Shown one piece after another: positions 1-6,878 of a DNA stretch of 11,250 nucleotides. The position numbers and the translations under genes were made by a program. A model generated the notes under the pieces. It had not been told where the DNA came from and did not search any database. It worked only from the letters and a program-made list of their open reading frames with translations. How positions within the stretch are numbered: the first letter of the stretch is position 1; every line of letters begins with the position of its first letter. Source of the stretch: Sporichthyaceae bacterium (GTDB lineage: Bacteria; Actinomycetota; Actinomycetes; JACCYY01); assembly GCA_013696235.1 (NCBI GenBank), contig JACCYY010000233.1, positions 1 through 11,250 on the forward strand, in the 5' to 3' direction.

Positions 1-347
1 GTCACCCGGCCCGGCGCGTAGAACAGGTAGCCGTCGTCCTGCTCGACGGCGAGCCAGTCGACGCCGTCGTACGTGCCGACGAGCGAGGTCGGCTCGTACG
101 CCTCCGGGCGGGCGACACCGCAGCGCAAGACGATCGGCGGGTCACCCCAAGCGGCGGTGAGGTCTGACACCGGTTCCACCGCACGCTGCTGCGCGCCGTC
201 CAGGACGTCGGGCAGGGCAGCGACGAGGGACCGGCAGGCGGCCGCGCCGGCGCCGTCGGGCTCGGGAACCGCCACCTCGACGGTCGACTCGCCGCACGCC
301 GAGAGGGCGAAGGCTGCAACGGCCCCGACGACCAGGCCGGCGGGCAC
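1..347 (-). CDS. DUF3515 family lipoprotein, partial (C-terminus beyond window)
   Basis: This is a predicted exported lipoprotein of unknown function; 115 complete codons are visible before the window edge. The N-terminus is a short hydrophobic stretch ending in a lipobox, L-S-A-C, with the lipidated cysteine at residue 18, so the mature protein should be anchored to the outer face of the membrane. The segment AAWGDPPIVLRCGV with a following RPE and YxxTSLVG is the conserved core I associate with DUF3515 (PF12028), an actinobacterial family often found near thiL. The start chosen is GTG at 347, with GAGG four bases upstream. This gives a signal peptide with no basic residue. A CTG at 362, overlapping the stop of the upstream gene, would add L-T-R-G-T and supply an arginine, so the start is uncertain. 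It lies directly behind the Lrp/AsnC-like gene with an 11-bp gap and is probably co-transcribed with it. Its function is unknown. Confidence 0.8.
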   Translation of the reverse strand, partial: MPAGLVVGAVAAFALSACGESTVEVAVPEPDGAGAAACRSLVAALPDVLDGAQQRAVEPVSDLTAAWGDPPIVLRCGVARPEAYEPTSLVGTYDGVDWLAVEQDDGYLFYAPGRV

Positions 348-358
348 GGTACCTCGGG

Positions 359-595
359 TCAGAGGTGCACGACCGGGCAGGTGAGGGTGCGCGTGATCCC
401 GCCCACGTTCTGGACCTGCGCGACGACGAGCTTGCCCAGCTCGTCGACGGTGTTGGCCTCGGCGCGGACGATGACGTCGTACGGCCCGGTGACGTCCTCG
501 GCGAGCGTGACGCCCTCGATGGCGGCGATCTGGGATGCCACGTTGGCGGCCTTGCCCACCTCGGTCTGGATCAGGATGTAGGCCTGCACGGTCAT
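359..595 (-). CDS. Stand-alone Lrp/AsnC ligand-binding (RAM) domain protein
   Basis: The product is a 78-residue protein consisting only of the effector-binding/oligomerisation domain of the Lrp/AsnC family. Features seen are MTVQAYILIQT at the start, VASQIAAIEGV in the first helix, the strand AEDVTGPYDVIVRAEA with the GxYD motif typical of this fold, then helix VDELGKLVVAQVQ and the final strand GGITRTLTCPVVH. There is no helix-turn-helix, so it should not bind DNA by itself. Such single-domain proteins are common in actinobacteria and usually assemble as ring-shaped oligomers that bind amino acids or other small molecules; the ligand cannot be inferred here. The ATG start is backed by GGAGG at 601-605 on the opposite strand, five bases upstream. 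It is divergent from thiL and followed by the DUF3515 gene on the same strand. Confidence 0.88.
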   Translation of the reverse strand: MTVQAYILIQTEVGKAANVASQIAAIEGVTLAEDVTGPYDVIVRAEANTVDELGKLVVAQVQNVGGITRTLTCPVVHL

Positions 596-672
596 GGCGT
601 CCTCCGACGGGCGATGATGACGAGCGCGGTCGCAGGCACGGTATCGCGGGACGCGACGACAGGGGGCGGCGG

Positions 673-1659
673 ATGCACTCGGGCGGGGATCGGGCTCGGG
701 CAACTGCCTCCGCCGGGCAGACCGTGGCCGAGCTCGGCGAGTTCGCGATGATCGCGGCGATCACCGCACGGCTCGGCACGACGCCGTCGGTGCTGCTCGG
801 CCCCGGCGACGACGCCGCGGTGCTGGCCTGCCCGGACGGTCGGGTCGTGGCGACCACCGACGTCCTCGTCGAGGACCGGCACTTCCGCAGGTCCTGGTCC
901 AGCGCGTACGACATCGGCCGGAAGGCGGCAGCCCAGAACCTGGCAGACGTGGCCGCGGTCGGCGCCCGGCCGACCGCGCTGCTCGTCGGGCTCGCCGTCC
1001 CAGGCGACCTGCAGGTCTCCTGGGCACTCGAGCTCACCGACGGTCTTCGCGACGAGGCCGCGCTCGTCGCGGCCGCCGTGATCGGCGGAGACCTCACCAG
1101 GTCAGACGCGGTGATCATCTCGGTCGCCGCCCTCGGCGACCTCGCGGGAGCGGCACCGATCACGCGGGCTGGTGCCCTACCGGGCGACGTCGTCGCGGTG
1201 TGCGGGCGGCTCGGCTGGGCGGAGGCCGGTCGAGCCGTCCTGTCCCGCGGGTTCCGCTCGCCACGGGCAGTCGTGGCCGCCCACCAGCGACCCGAGCCGC
1301 CCTACGGCGCCGGGCCGGAGGCCGCCGGGCTCGGTGCCCACGCACTCGTCGACGTGAGCGACGGCCTGGTCCAGGACGTCGGGCACGTCGCTGCTGCCAG
1401 TGGCGTCCTGATCGATCTGGACGGCGGCGCCCTGACCGCGGACCAGCCGGTCCGTGACGTCGGCGCCGCGCTCGGCACCGATCCCCAGGCGTTCGTCCTC
1501 ACCGGCGGTGAGGACCATGCGCTGGCGGCCTGCTTCCCGGCCGGGACGGCCCTGCCGCCGAGGTGGCGCGTCGTCGGCCGGGTGCTCGCCGGCGAGCCCG
1601 CCGTCACGGTGGACAGCTCTCCGTACGAGGGGTCAGGTGGCTGGGACCACTTCCGGTGA
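673..1659 (+). CDS. thiL: Thiamine-monophosphate kinase ThiL
   Basis: ThiL phosphorylates thiamine monophosphate to thiamine diphosphate with ATP, the last step of cofactor synthesis in the cytoplasm. The 328-residue length is normal for the family. Motifs seen are GPGDDAAV (residues 43-50, metal/ATP site), TTDVLVEDRHF (substrate-side loop), AAQNLADVAAVGARPTAL (NLSDIAAMGA-type), GGDLTRSD, DVSDGL (227-232) and TGGEDHAL (277-284; many homologues have Tyr in place of the His). These are the AIR-synthase/PurM-like ATP-binding and C-terminal domains in order. The ATG at 673 has AGGGGG six bases upstream at 661-666, and places the family's E-L-G-E-F-x-x-I segment near residue 20, so upstream in-frame starts are rejected. 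The gene is monocistronic here: divergent from the Lrp-like gene and convergent with the ferritin, 24 bp between stop codons. No THI box (TPP riboswitch) is recognisable in the 77-bp leader. Confidence 0.95.
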   Translation: MHSGGDRARATASAGQTVAELGEFAMIAAITARLGTTPSVLLGPGDDAAVLACPDGRVVATTDVLVEDRHFRRSWSSAYDIGRKAAAQNLADVAAVGARPTALLVGLAVPGDLQVSWALELTDGLRDEAALVAAAVIGGDLTRSDAVIISVAALGDLAGAAPITRAGALPGDVVAVCGRLGWAEAGRAVLSRGFRSPRAVVAAHQRPEPPYGAGPEAAGLGAHALVDVSDGLVQDVGHVAAASGVLIDLDGGALTADQPVRDVGAALGTDPQAFVLTGGEDHALAACFPAGTALPPRWRVVGRVLAGEPAVTVDSSPYEGSGGWDHFR

Positions 1660-1663
1660 TCCG

Positions 1664-1685
1664 AACCCGGGGTCTGCGACGGGTT
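1664..1685. terminator. Possible weak bidirectional terminator hairpin
   Basis: In the 24-bp gap between the convergent thiL and ferritin genes, AACCCG (1664-1669) and CGGGTT (1680-1685) form a perfect 6-bp inverted repeat with a 10-nt loop. It overlaps the first two bases of the ferritin stop codon. There is no T tract, and six base pairs is short, so the call rests mainly on its position between converging genes. Confidence 0.25.
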
Positions 1686-2217
1686 AGAGCTGGCCGCCAG
1701 CGGCGACAGGTGCGCTCGGGTCCGTGCCGCCGTCGCCGATCTGCTCGCGCGCGACGAAGTCCTCGATGTCGAACCAGTTCGTCCCGGCCCGCTGGGCGAT
1801 CACCATCAGTGTCGTCATCGACGCGACCTCCTCGACCTGCTCGGCGAGGAACCAGAGCAAGAACTGCTCACCGAGGGCATCGCCGTCCGAGCGGGCGAGC
1901 CGGAACAGCTCCTCGATCTGCCCCGTGACCTGCTTCTCCTGGTCCAGCGCGAGCTTGATCAGCTCCACCGGGGTGGAGAAGGAGTTCCGCACCGGTGGCG
2001 TCCCCGGGATCTCGACCGGCAGATCACGGTCGAGCATGTACTGCACGATCATCATGCCGTGGTTGCGCTCCTCCACCGACTGGCGGTAGAAGTGGCGGGC
2101 CAGCTGGGGCAGGTCCTGTCGGTCGAACCACACCGCGAGCGCGATGTACTGCTGGTGGGCGGCGAGCTCGTTCCCGACCTGCTCGCGCAGCTTCTCGACG
2201 AAACTTGTTCGGCTCAT
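1684..2217 (-). CDS. bfrB: Ferritin (BfrB-type non-haem iron storage protein)
   Basis: This is an iron-storage ferritin that oxidises Fe(II) and stores Fe(III) in a 24-subunit cytoplasmic shell. The 177-residue sequence is a four-helix bundle with the complete ferroxidase ligand set: E17, E50 and H53 (in VEERNH), E94 (in LDQEK), Q127 and E130 (in AEQVEEV). From memory these line up at a constant offset of five residues with mycobacterial BfrB, including the segment LPQLARHFYRQ and the unusual Gly-rich C-terminal tail AAGGQL (AAGGRL in BfrB). No haem-ligand methionine typical of bacterioferritin is evident. The ATG at 2217 is the only plausible start: no in-frame GTG or TTG lies nearby and the family N-terminus fits. 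However, a good ribosome binding site is not visible. The gene follows rpmB on the same strand with a 68-bp gap containing a hairpin, so it may have its own promoter. No iron box was recognised. Confidence 0.9.
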   Translation of the reverse strand: MSRTSFVEKLREQVGNELAAHQQYIALAVWFDRQDLPQLARHFYRQSVEERNHGMMIVQYMLDRDLPVEIPGTPPVRNSFSTPVELIKLALDQEKQVTGQIEELFRLARSDGDALGEQFLLWFLAEQVEEVASMTTLMVIAQRAGTNWFDIEDFVAREQIGDGGTDPSAPVAAGGQL

Positions 2218-2225
2218 GCCGGCAA

Positions 2226-2256
2226 CCGTACGTGCGGATGCGGGCTCGCCGTACGG
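2226..2256 (-). terminator. Hairpin between rpmB and ferritin gene
   Basis: CCGTACG (2226-2232) pairs perfectly with CGTACGG (2250-2256). After a single bulged base, GCG (2234-2236) pairs with CGC (2247-2249), giving ten base pairs closing a 10-nt loop. On the minus strand it lies 69 bases after the rpmB coding region's start side of the gap and ends eight bases before the ferritin ATG. It could terminate or attenuate rpmB transcription, or act as a 5'-leader structure of the ferritin mRNA. There is no U tract, so the role is undecided. Confidence 0.35.
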
Positions 2257-2285
2257 AAGGCCGACCTTGTGTACGGGCGGGCGGC

Positions 2286-2477
2286 TTACAGCGCGCGCGT
2301 GACCTTGCCGGCCTTGATGCACGAGGTGCAGACGTTCAGTCGCTTCACGGTGCGGCCCACCTTGGCCCGGACCGGCTGGATGTTGGGATTCCAGCGACGC
2401 TTGGTGCGACGGTGCGAGTGGGAGACGCTCATGCCGAAGCCGGGCCGCTTGGCGCAGACGTCGCAGGTGGCAGCCAC
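2286..2477 (-). CDS. rpmB: 50S ribosomal protein L28
   Basis: This is a structural protein of the large ribosomal subunit, 63 residues, the usual length for actinobacterial L28. It begins [21 protein letters not shown], continues with the basic core [15 protein letters not shown], then [22 protein letters not shown]. Two CxxC pairs (C5/C8 and C50/C53) identify the zinc-binding form of L28. The zinc-independent paralogue, usually controlled by Zur in actinobacteria, lacks these cysteines. The GTG start at 2477 has GGAG eight bases upstream on the minus strand. The gene is divergent from the DAK2 gene and lies upstream of the ferritin on the same strand. The rpmB/DAK2/recG neighbourhood is widely conserved in bacteria, which supports the assignment. 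Confidence 0.96.
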   Translation of the reverse strand: MAATCDVCAKRPGFGMSVSHSHRRTKRRWNPNIQPVRAKVGRTVKRLNVCTSCIKAGKVTRAL

Positions 2478-2679
2478 GGGATGATCTCCAAAGCGTTGGG
2501 GTGGTTCGTCGGTCGATCGGCAGCCCGATCGCGCCAGGCAACCTGCGCAGATTACCCGAGGCTGTCCCGTGGACGCCAACCGGCTGCGCACCGTGTCTGT
2601 GAGCCGGGCAATCGAACTGGCACTGGCGGGCCGCGCGACTACGCTCGCACCGTCTCGAGTCGACGCCGTCGGAGGTCGC
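2478..2679. promoter_or_regulatory. Divergent rpmB / DAK2 promoter region
   Basis: This 202-bp gap separates two outward-facing genes. For the + strand, CTGGCA (2617-2622), a 17-bp spacer and TACGCT (2640-2645) resemble a housekeeping actinobacterial promoter (four of six matches at -35; TANNNT at -10). This would give a leader of about 28 nt ending in the GGAGG at 2671-2675. For the minus strand, TAATCT (complement of 2549-2554) is a candidate -10 for rpmB, with TTGGCG 19 bp upstream, a spacing slightly too wide. No Zur-type palindrome is recognisable. Both assignments are by eye. Confidence 0.4.
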
Positions 2680-4326
2680 GTGCTGGAAGTCCTTGACGCA
2701 GCGGCACTGCGTCGCTGGGCCTCTCGCGCTCTCGATGCACTCGGTCGCGAGCGCGAGCACATCGACGCACTCAACGTCTTCCCGGTCCCCGACGGGGACA
2801 CCGGCACCAACCTGTTCCTGACGATCGAGGCCGCCGGCCAGGCGGTCGACGACCTGGAGGTCGGGCGCGACGACTTCGGCGCGACGATGCGGGCGCTCGC
2901 CCAGGGAGCGTTCCTCGGTGCTCGCGGGAACTCCGGGGTGATCGTCAGCCAGATCCTCCGTGGCATGTCCGACGCCCTCGCCGCCGAGCCCGGCCTCCCG
3001 GGAGTCGACGGTCGACTCCTCGCCCTCGCCCTGGTCCGGGCCTCTCGGGCGGCGTACGCAGCGGTGGGGACCCCGGTCGAGGGCACGGTGCTCACAGTCG
3101 TCCGCGACGTCGCCGACGCCGTCGCCGAGGTGCGGGCGGCCGACCTGGTGGCGGTGACCCGGGTCGCGCTCGACGCGGCCACCGCCAGCCTGCTCCGGAC
3201 GCCGGACCACCTCGCCGTGCTGCGCGAGCACGGCGTCGTCGACGCTGGTGGAGCCGGGCTCGTGGTCATGCTCGGTGCTCTGCACGAGGTCGTCACCGGA
3301 GTCACCCCCACAGACGCCTCCCGGGTGCGGCTGCCCGTGCCGCAACGCCCGGTCCACGCAGTCGAGGCGGCACCGGCCGATCCGACCCGGGGCCCCGGCT
3401 TCGAGGTCATGTACCTGCTCGAGGCCGACGAGTCCCGCCTGGTCGCCCTGCGCGCCGCGCTCGAACCGCTCGGCGAGTCGCTGCTCGTCGTCGGCGGGGA
3501 AGGTCTCTGGAACGTCCACATCCACGTCGACGACGTCGGGGCCGCGGTCGAGGCCGGGGTCGCAGCGGGCCGCCCGTACCGGATCCGGGTCGAGCCCCTC
3601 GACGTCCGGGTCCGGCACGCCGGCACGGGCGCAGCACCCGGTGGAGAGGCCTGCCCGGTCGTGCCGCGCCGTGGCGTCGTCGCGATCATCGAGGGTGCCG
3701 GTCTTGCCGACCTGGTCGCTCAGGCCGGCGCGGTGCCGGTCGTGAGCGTCATCGGGGCTGCGCCATCGACCCGTACGGTGCTCGCGGCGATCCACGCCTG
3801 CGGGTCGGCCGAGGTGCTCGTGATCCCCGCTGACCGGACCGTGCGCAGCGCCGCGGAGGCGGCCGCCGCCGAGGCGCGCGAGAGCGGCCTGCGGGTGGCG
3901 GTGATCCCGGTCCGGGCCGTCGTCCAGGGTCTTGCCGCGCTCGCCGTCCACGACGCGGACCGGCGGTTCGACGACGACGTCGTCGCGATGACCGCAGCCG
4001 CGGGCGCCACCCGGGTGGCCGAGGTCGTGGTCGCGACGGACCGTGCGATGACCATGGTCGGCGTGTGCGATCCCGGCGACGTGCTTGGGCTGGTCGAAGG
4101 CGACGTGGTGATCGTCGCGACCGACCCGGCCGACGTCGCCGAGGGGCTCCTCGAGCGCTTGCTCGGTGGTGGCGGCGAGCTCGTCACGCTGGTCCACGGC
4201 GCCGGCCCGGTTGGTCAGGCGGCGGCGGTGGTGCGCGAGCGGCTGCACACCGTCCGCCCGGACGTCGAGTGCGTCGCGTACGACGCGGGTGCCACGCGCG
4301 ACCTGCTGCTGCTCGGCGTGGAGTAG
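2680..4326 (+). CDS. DAK2-domain fatty-acid kinase-like protein (FakA/YloV family)
   Basis: This is probably the ATP-binding subunit of a fatty-acid kinase that phosphorylates fatty acids presented by a FakB (DegV-type) carrier, inferred from the FakA family; no FakB gene is in the window. The product is 548 residues. The N-terminal DAK2 (DhaL-like) domain carries [18 protein letters not shown], whose D38 and D40 are the Mg-ATP ligands by FakA numbering, and [16 protein letters not shown] (80-95). It continues with [12 protein letters not shown] and an [15 protein letters not shown] segment. The middle and C-terminal domains contain the family's [10 protein letters not shown] and WNVHIHVDD motifs. 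The GTG at 2680 is chosen because homologues begin at this [12 protein letters not shown] segment, GGAGG lies four bases upstream and a candidate promoter lies at 2617-2645. A GTG at 2569, with GAGG seven bases upstream, would add 37 poorly conserved-looking residues. recG follows after only four bases, so the two are very likely co-transcribed. Confidence 0.88.
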   Translation: MLEVLDAAALRRWASRALDALGREREHIDALNVFPVPDGDTGTNLFLTIEAAGQAVDDLEVGRDDFGATMRALAQGAFLGARGNSGVIVSQILRGMSDALAAEPGLPGVDGRLLALALVRASRAAYAAVGTPVEGTVLTVVRDVADAVAEVRAADLVAVTRVALDAATASLLRTPDHLAVLREHGVVDAGGAGLVVMLGALHEVVTGVTPTDASRVRLPVPQRPVHAVEAAPADPTRGPGFEVMYLLEADESRLVALRAALEPLGESLLVVGGEGLWNVHIHVDDVGAAVEAGVAAGRPYRIRVEPLDVRVRHAGTGAAPGGEACPVVPRRGVVAIIEGAGLADLVAQAGAVPVVSVIGAAPSTRTVLAAIHACGSAEVLVIPADRTVRSAAEAAAAEARESGLRVAVIPVRAVVQGLAALAVHDADRRFDDDVVAMTAAAGATRVAEVVVATDRAMTMVGVCDPGDVLGLVEGDVVIVATDPADVAEGLLERLLGGGGELVTLVHGAGPVGQAAAVVRERLHTVRPDVECVAYDAGATRDLLLLGVE

Positions 4327-4330
4327 CGCG

Positions 4331-6733
4331 ATGGTCTCCGAGCTCGACGACCGGCTGGACCGACGCCTCAAGGGCAAGAAGCTGCTCGCGGCGCACGCCG
4401 CGATGGGGCTCCACACTGTCGGCGACCTCCTCAGACGACCGCCGCGGCGCTACGTCCAGCTCACCGAGCTCACCGATCTGGCCGACCTGCCGGTGGGTGA
4501 GGAGGTGACGGTCGCGGCCGAGGTGGTCTCGGTCGAGGTCCGCAAGATGCAGCACCGCAAGGGGACGGTCACCGAGGTGCTGGTGACGGACGGCACCCGT
4601 GAGCTCTCGCTCACGTTCTTCAACCAGCCGTGGCGCAAGGCCCAGCTTCCGCGAGGTCTCCGGGCGGCATTCAGCGGCAAGGCCGGGACGTTCCGGGGCC
4701 GCCTCCAGCTCACCCACCCGCAGATCGAGCTGCTCGACGACGACGACGAAGAAGAATCGGGCCGGGCGCACGCGGGCGGTCGCCGTGTGGCCGATGACGG
4801 CGTCGATGACGGTGGTGGGCAGGAGCGGCCGTTGCCGATCTACGCCCTGGCCAAGGAGCTCCGGCAGACCGACGCGCGCCGTGCGGTCTGGGGCCTGCTC
4901 GACACGCTGGGCCACGTGCCCGATCCGCTGCCGGTCGACGTCCGGACCAGGCACGGCCTGCTCGGGCTGCGCGAGACCTTCGTCGCGCTGCACCGGCCCC
5001 GCGACGACGAGGACCACGAGCGCGCCGAGCACCGGCTCCGCTGGGAGGAAGCCTTCGTCCTGCAGGTCGAGCTCGCCCGCCGGCGGGCCGTCGCGCGAGC
5101 GCTGCCGGCGATCCCCCGCCGATCCATCGCGGGCGGGCTCGCGGAGCAGTTCGACGAGCGGCTGCCGTTCACCCTCACCGACGGCCAGCGCGTGCTCGGC
5201 GAGGTCATCGCGGCCGAGCTCGCCGGCGATCACCCGATGCACCGCCTGCTGCAGGGCGAGGTCGGTGCCGGCAAGACTGTGGTTGCGCTGCGGGCCATGC
5301 TGGCCGTGGTCGACGCCTCGGGCCAGGCGGCTCTGCTCGCACCGACCGAGGTCCTGGCCCAGCAGCATCACCGCTCGATCACCGCCATGCTCGGTCCCCT
5401 CGCCGAGGCTGGTCTGCTCGGCGGAGCGGACGTGAGCACGAAGGTCGTGCTGCTGACCGGGTCACTCAGCGCCGCGGCTCGCCGGCAGGCTCTGCTCGAC
5501 GTGGCCGGCGGTGCCGCTGGGATCGTCGTGGGCACCCACGCGCTGCTCGAGGAGCGGGTGGAGTTCGCTGATCTCGGGCTCGTCGTCGTCGACGAGCAGC
5601 ACCGGTTCGGGGTCGAGCAGCGCGACCTCCTGCGCGGCAAGGCCACCAGCCCGCCCCATGTCCTCGTCATGACCGCGACGCCGATCCCTCGCACCATCGC
5701 CATGACGGTGTTCGGCGACCTCGACATCTCCACGCTGGCCGAGCAGCCCGCGGGCCGCGCCGGTGTCGACACGTACGTCGTCCCCGCCACCGACAAGCCG
5801 CGTTTCCTCGAGCGAGCCTGGGAGCGGGTCCGCGAGGAGGTCGACGCCGGTCACCAGGCATTCGTGGTCTGCGCCCAGATCAGCGTCGACGAGGCGGTCG
5901 AGGATGCAGACCCGCTCCCCGATCCGGCGGACCTCGGCCGCTCGACCCGGCTCGCGCTGGTCGAGGCGCCGACGGCGGGATGGGACGAGGAGGAAGACCT
6001 CGACCGGCCGTCCGAGCCGCCCCGACTCCGGCTGGTCGACTCGGCGGGTGGCGCCCAGGAAGGGACCGACGCGCCCTCGACCCTCGCCCGACGACGCCGG
6101 CCCGCGCGGCCACCAGGTCCGCCCACCCGGGCGGTGCTGGAGCTCCTGCCCGAGCTCGCCAACGGACCACTCAGCGGTCTCCGGCTGGAGATGCTCCACG
6201 GCCGCATGCCCGCAGAGGTCAAGGACGAAGTCATGCAGCGGTTCGCCGCCGGCGCGATCGATGTGCTCGTCGCCACCACCGTCGTCGAGGTCGGCGTCGA
6301 CGTCCCCAACGCGACCGCAATGGTGATCATGGACGCGCACCGGTTCGGCGTGTCGCAGCTGCACCAGCTCCGGGGCCGGGTGGCGCGCGGGTCCTCGCGG
6401 GGAGTGTGCCTGCTCGTCACCGATGCGCCCGAAGAGACGCCGGGACGGCACCGGATCGACCAGGTCGCCGCGACGACCGACGGCTTCGTCCTCGCCGAGG
6501 TCGACCTCCGCCAGCGACGCGAGGGAGATGTCCTCGGCGCGTCCCAGTCCGGTGCGCGCACCGGCCTGCGCCTGCTGCGCGTGGCCGACCACGAGGAGCT
6601 GATTCGTGCTGCGCGGGCCGAAGCTGCCGCGTTTCTCGAGCGCGACCCGACCCTGGCGAGCTGGCCCGCGCTCGTGGAAGCCTTGGCCGCCCTCGTCGAC
6701 CGCGATCGGGCCGAGTTCCTCGAGCGGGGCTGA
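4331..6733 (+). CDS. recG: ATP-dependent DNA helicase RecG
   Basis: RecG is the branch-migrating helicase that regresses stalled replication forks and processes Holliday junctions and R-loops. Seen in order: the N-terminal wedge/OB region (about residues 45-165); Walker A, GEVGAGKT (309-316, K315); LLAPTEVLAQQH (motif Ia); the DEQH box (421-424) in VVVDEQHRFGVEQR; MTATPIPRTIAM (motif III); LHGRMP (about 622-627); ATTVVEVGVDVPNA (motif V); QLRGRVARG (679-687, motif VI, with Ala where Gly is usual); and a C-terminal QSG segment of the TRG region. At 800 residues it is longer than the E. coli enzyme (693). Two low-complexity insertions explain part of this: an acidic/Gly stretch at about 136-163, and about 75 residues at 525-600 between the VVCAQI strand and the LHGRMP motif. 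The ATG at 4331 has GGAG (4320-4323) seven bases upstream, overlapping the DAK2 stop, which points to translational coupling. Confidence 0.96.
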   Translation: MVSELDDRLDRRLKGKKLLAAHAAMGLHTVGDLLRRPPRRYVQLTELTDLADLPVGEEVTVAAEVVSVEVRKMQHRKGTVTEVLVTDGTRELSLTFFNQPWRKAQLPRGLRAAFSGKAGTFRGRLQLTHPQIELLDDDDEEESGRAHAGGRRVADDGVDDGGGQERPLPIYALAKELRQTDARRAVWGLLDTLGHVPDPLPVDVRTRHGLLGLRETFVALHRPRDDEDHERAEHRLRWEEAFVLQVELARRRAVARALPAIPRRSIAGGLAEQFDERLPFTLTDGQRVLGEVIAAELAGDHPMHRLLQGEVGAGKTVVALRAMLAVVDASGQAALLAPTEVLAQQHHRSITAMLGPLAEAGLLGGADVSTKVVLLTGSLSAAARRQALLDVAGGAAGIVVGTHALLEERVEFADLGLVVVDEQHRFGVEQRDLLRGKATSPPHVLVMTATPIPRTIAMTVFGDLDISTLAEQPAGRAGVDTYVVPATDKPRFLERAWERVREEVDAGHQAFVVCAQISVDEAVEDADPLPDPADLGRSTRLALVEAPTAGWDEEEDLDRPSEPPRLRLVDSAGGAQEGTDAPSTLARRRRPARPPGPPTRAVLELLPELANGPLSGLRLEMLHGRMPAEVKDEVMQRFAAGAIDVLVATTVVEVGVDVPNATAMVIMDAHRFGVSQLHQLRGRVARGSSRGVCLLVTDAPEETPGRHRIDQVAATTDGFVLAEVDLRQRREGDVLGASQSGARTGLRLLRVADHEELIRAARAEAAAFLERDPTLASWPALVEALAALVDRDRAEFLERG

Positions 6734-6878
6734 CCCTCCGAGCGGCGGACGCGACGGGGGGTGCCATCGCACCAAACCGCGTTCGGGACGGGGTCGCCTT
6801 GTGCCAAGAGGTCTGGCCCGCGGCAAGCCCGTGCCAACCGGGCGGCGCGGGGGGAGTCGGTGGTGGGACGATCGGCGC
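6734..6878. other. recG-rsmD gap with short repeats and hairpins
   Basis: These 145 bp show no convincing coding sequence of their own. The hexamer GTGCCA occurs three times on the + strand (6761, 6801, 6831). Two hairpins can be drawn. GGTGC/GCACC (6760-6764 with 6769-6773) has a 4-nt loop. A compound stem pairs CCGCG (6818-6822) with CGCGG (6846-6850), enclosing GCCCG (6827-6831) with CGGGC (6839-6843). Neither is followed by T-rich sequence. I could not identify a -10/-35 pair for rsmD here. The gap may hold a factor-dependent terminator for recG and the promoter for rsmD-coaD. Confidence 0.35.

Noticed and set aside
535..672. Upstream in-frame starts for thiL
   Set aside because: They overlap the divergent Lrp-like gene, and ATG 673 has a good ribosome binding site and fits the family N-terminus.
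596..672. Possible TPP riboswitch or promoter in the Lrp-like/thiL gap
   Set aside because: No THI-box core sequences were recognised, and no convincing -35/-10 pair was found on either strand in 77 bp.
2569..2679. N-terminal extension of the DAK2 protein from GTG 2569
   Set aside because: Although GAGG precedes it, homologues begin at the segment after 2680, which has its own GGAGG, and a candidate promoter (2617-2645) lies inside the extension.
2218..4416. A very long minus-strand open frame (over 900 codons) that includes the ferritin and extends antisense through the DAK2 gene into recG
   Set aside because: GC-rich codon bias in the DAK2 and recG genes leaves the opposite strand open. 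The upstream part has no family resemblance, and the ferritin has its own natural ATG at 2217.
6822..6837. Minus-strand TTGGCACGGGCTTGCC resembling a sigma-54 promoter
   Set aside because: The spacing between the two elements is one base short, no minus-strand gene lies downstream, and actinobacteria generally lack sigma-54.
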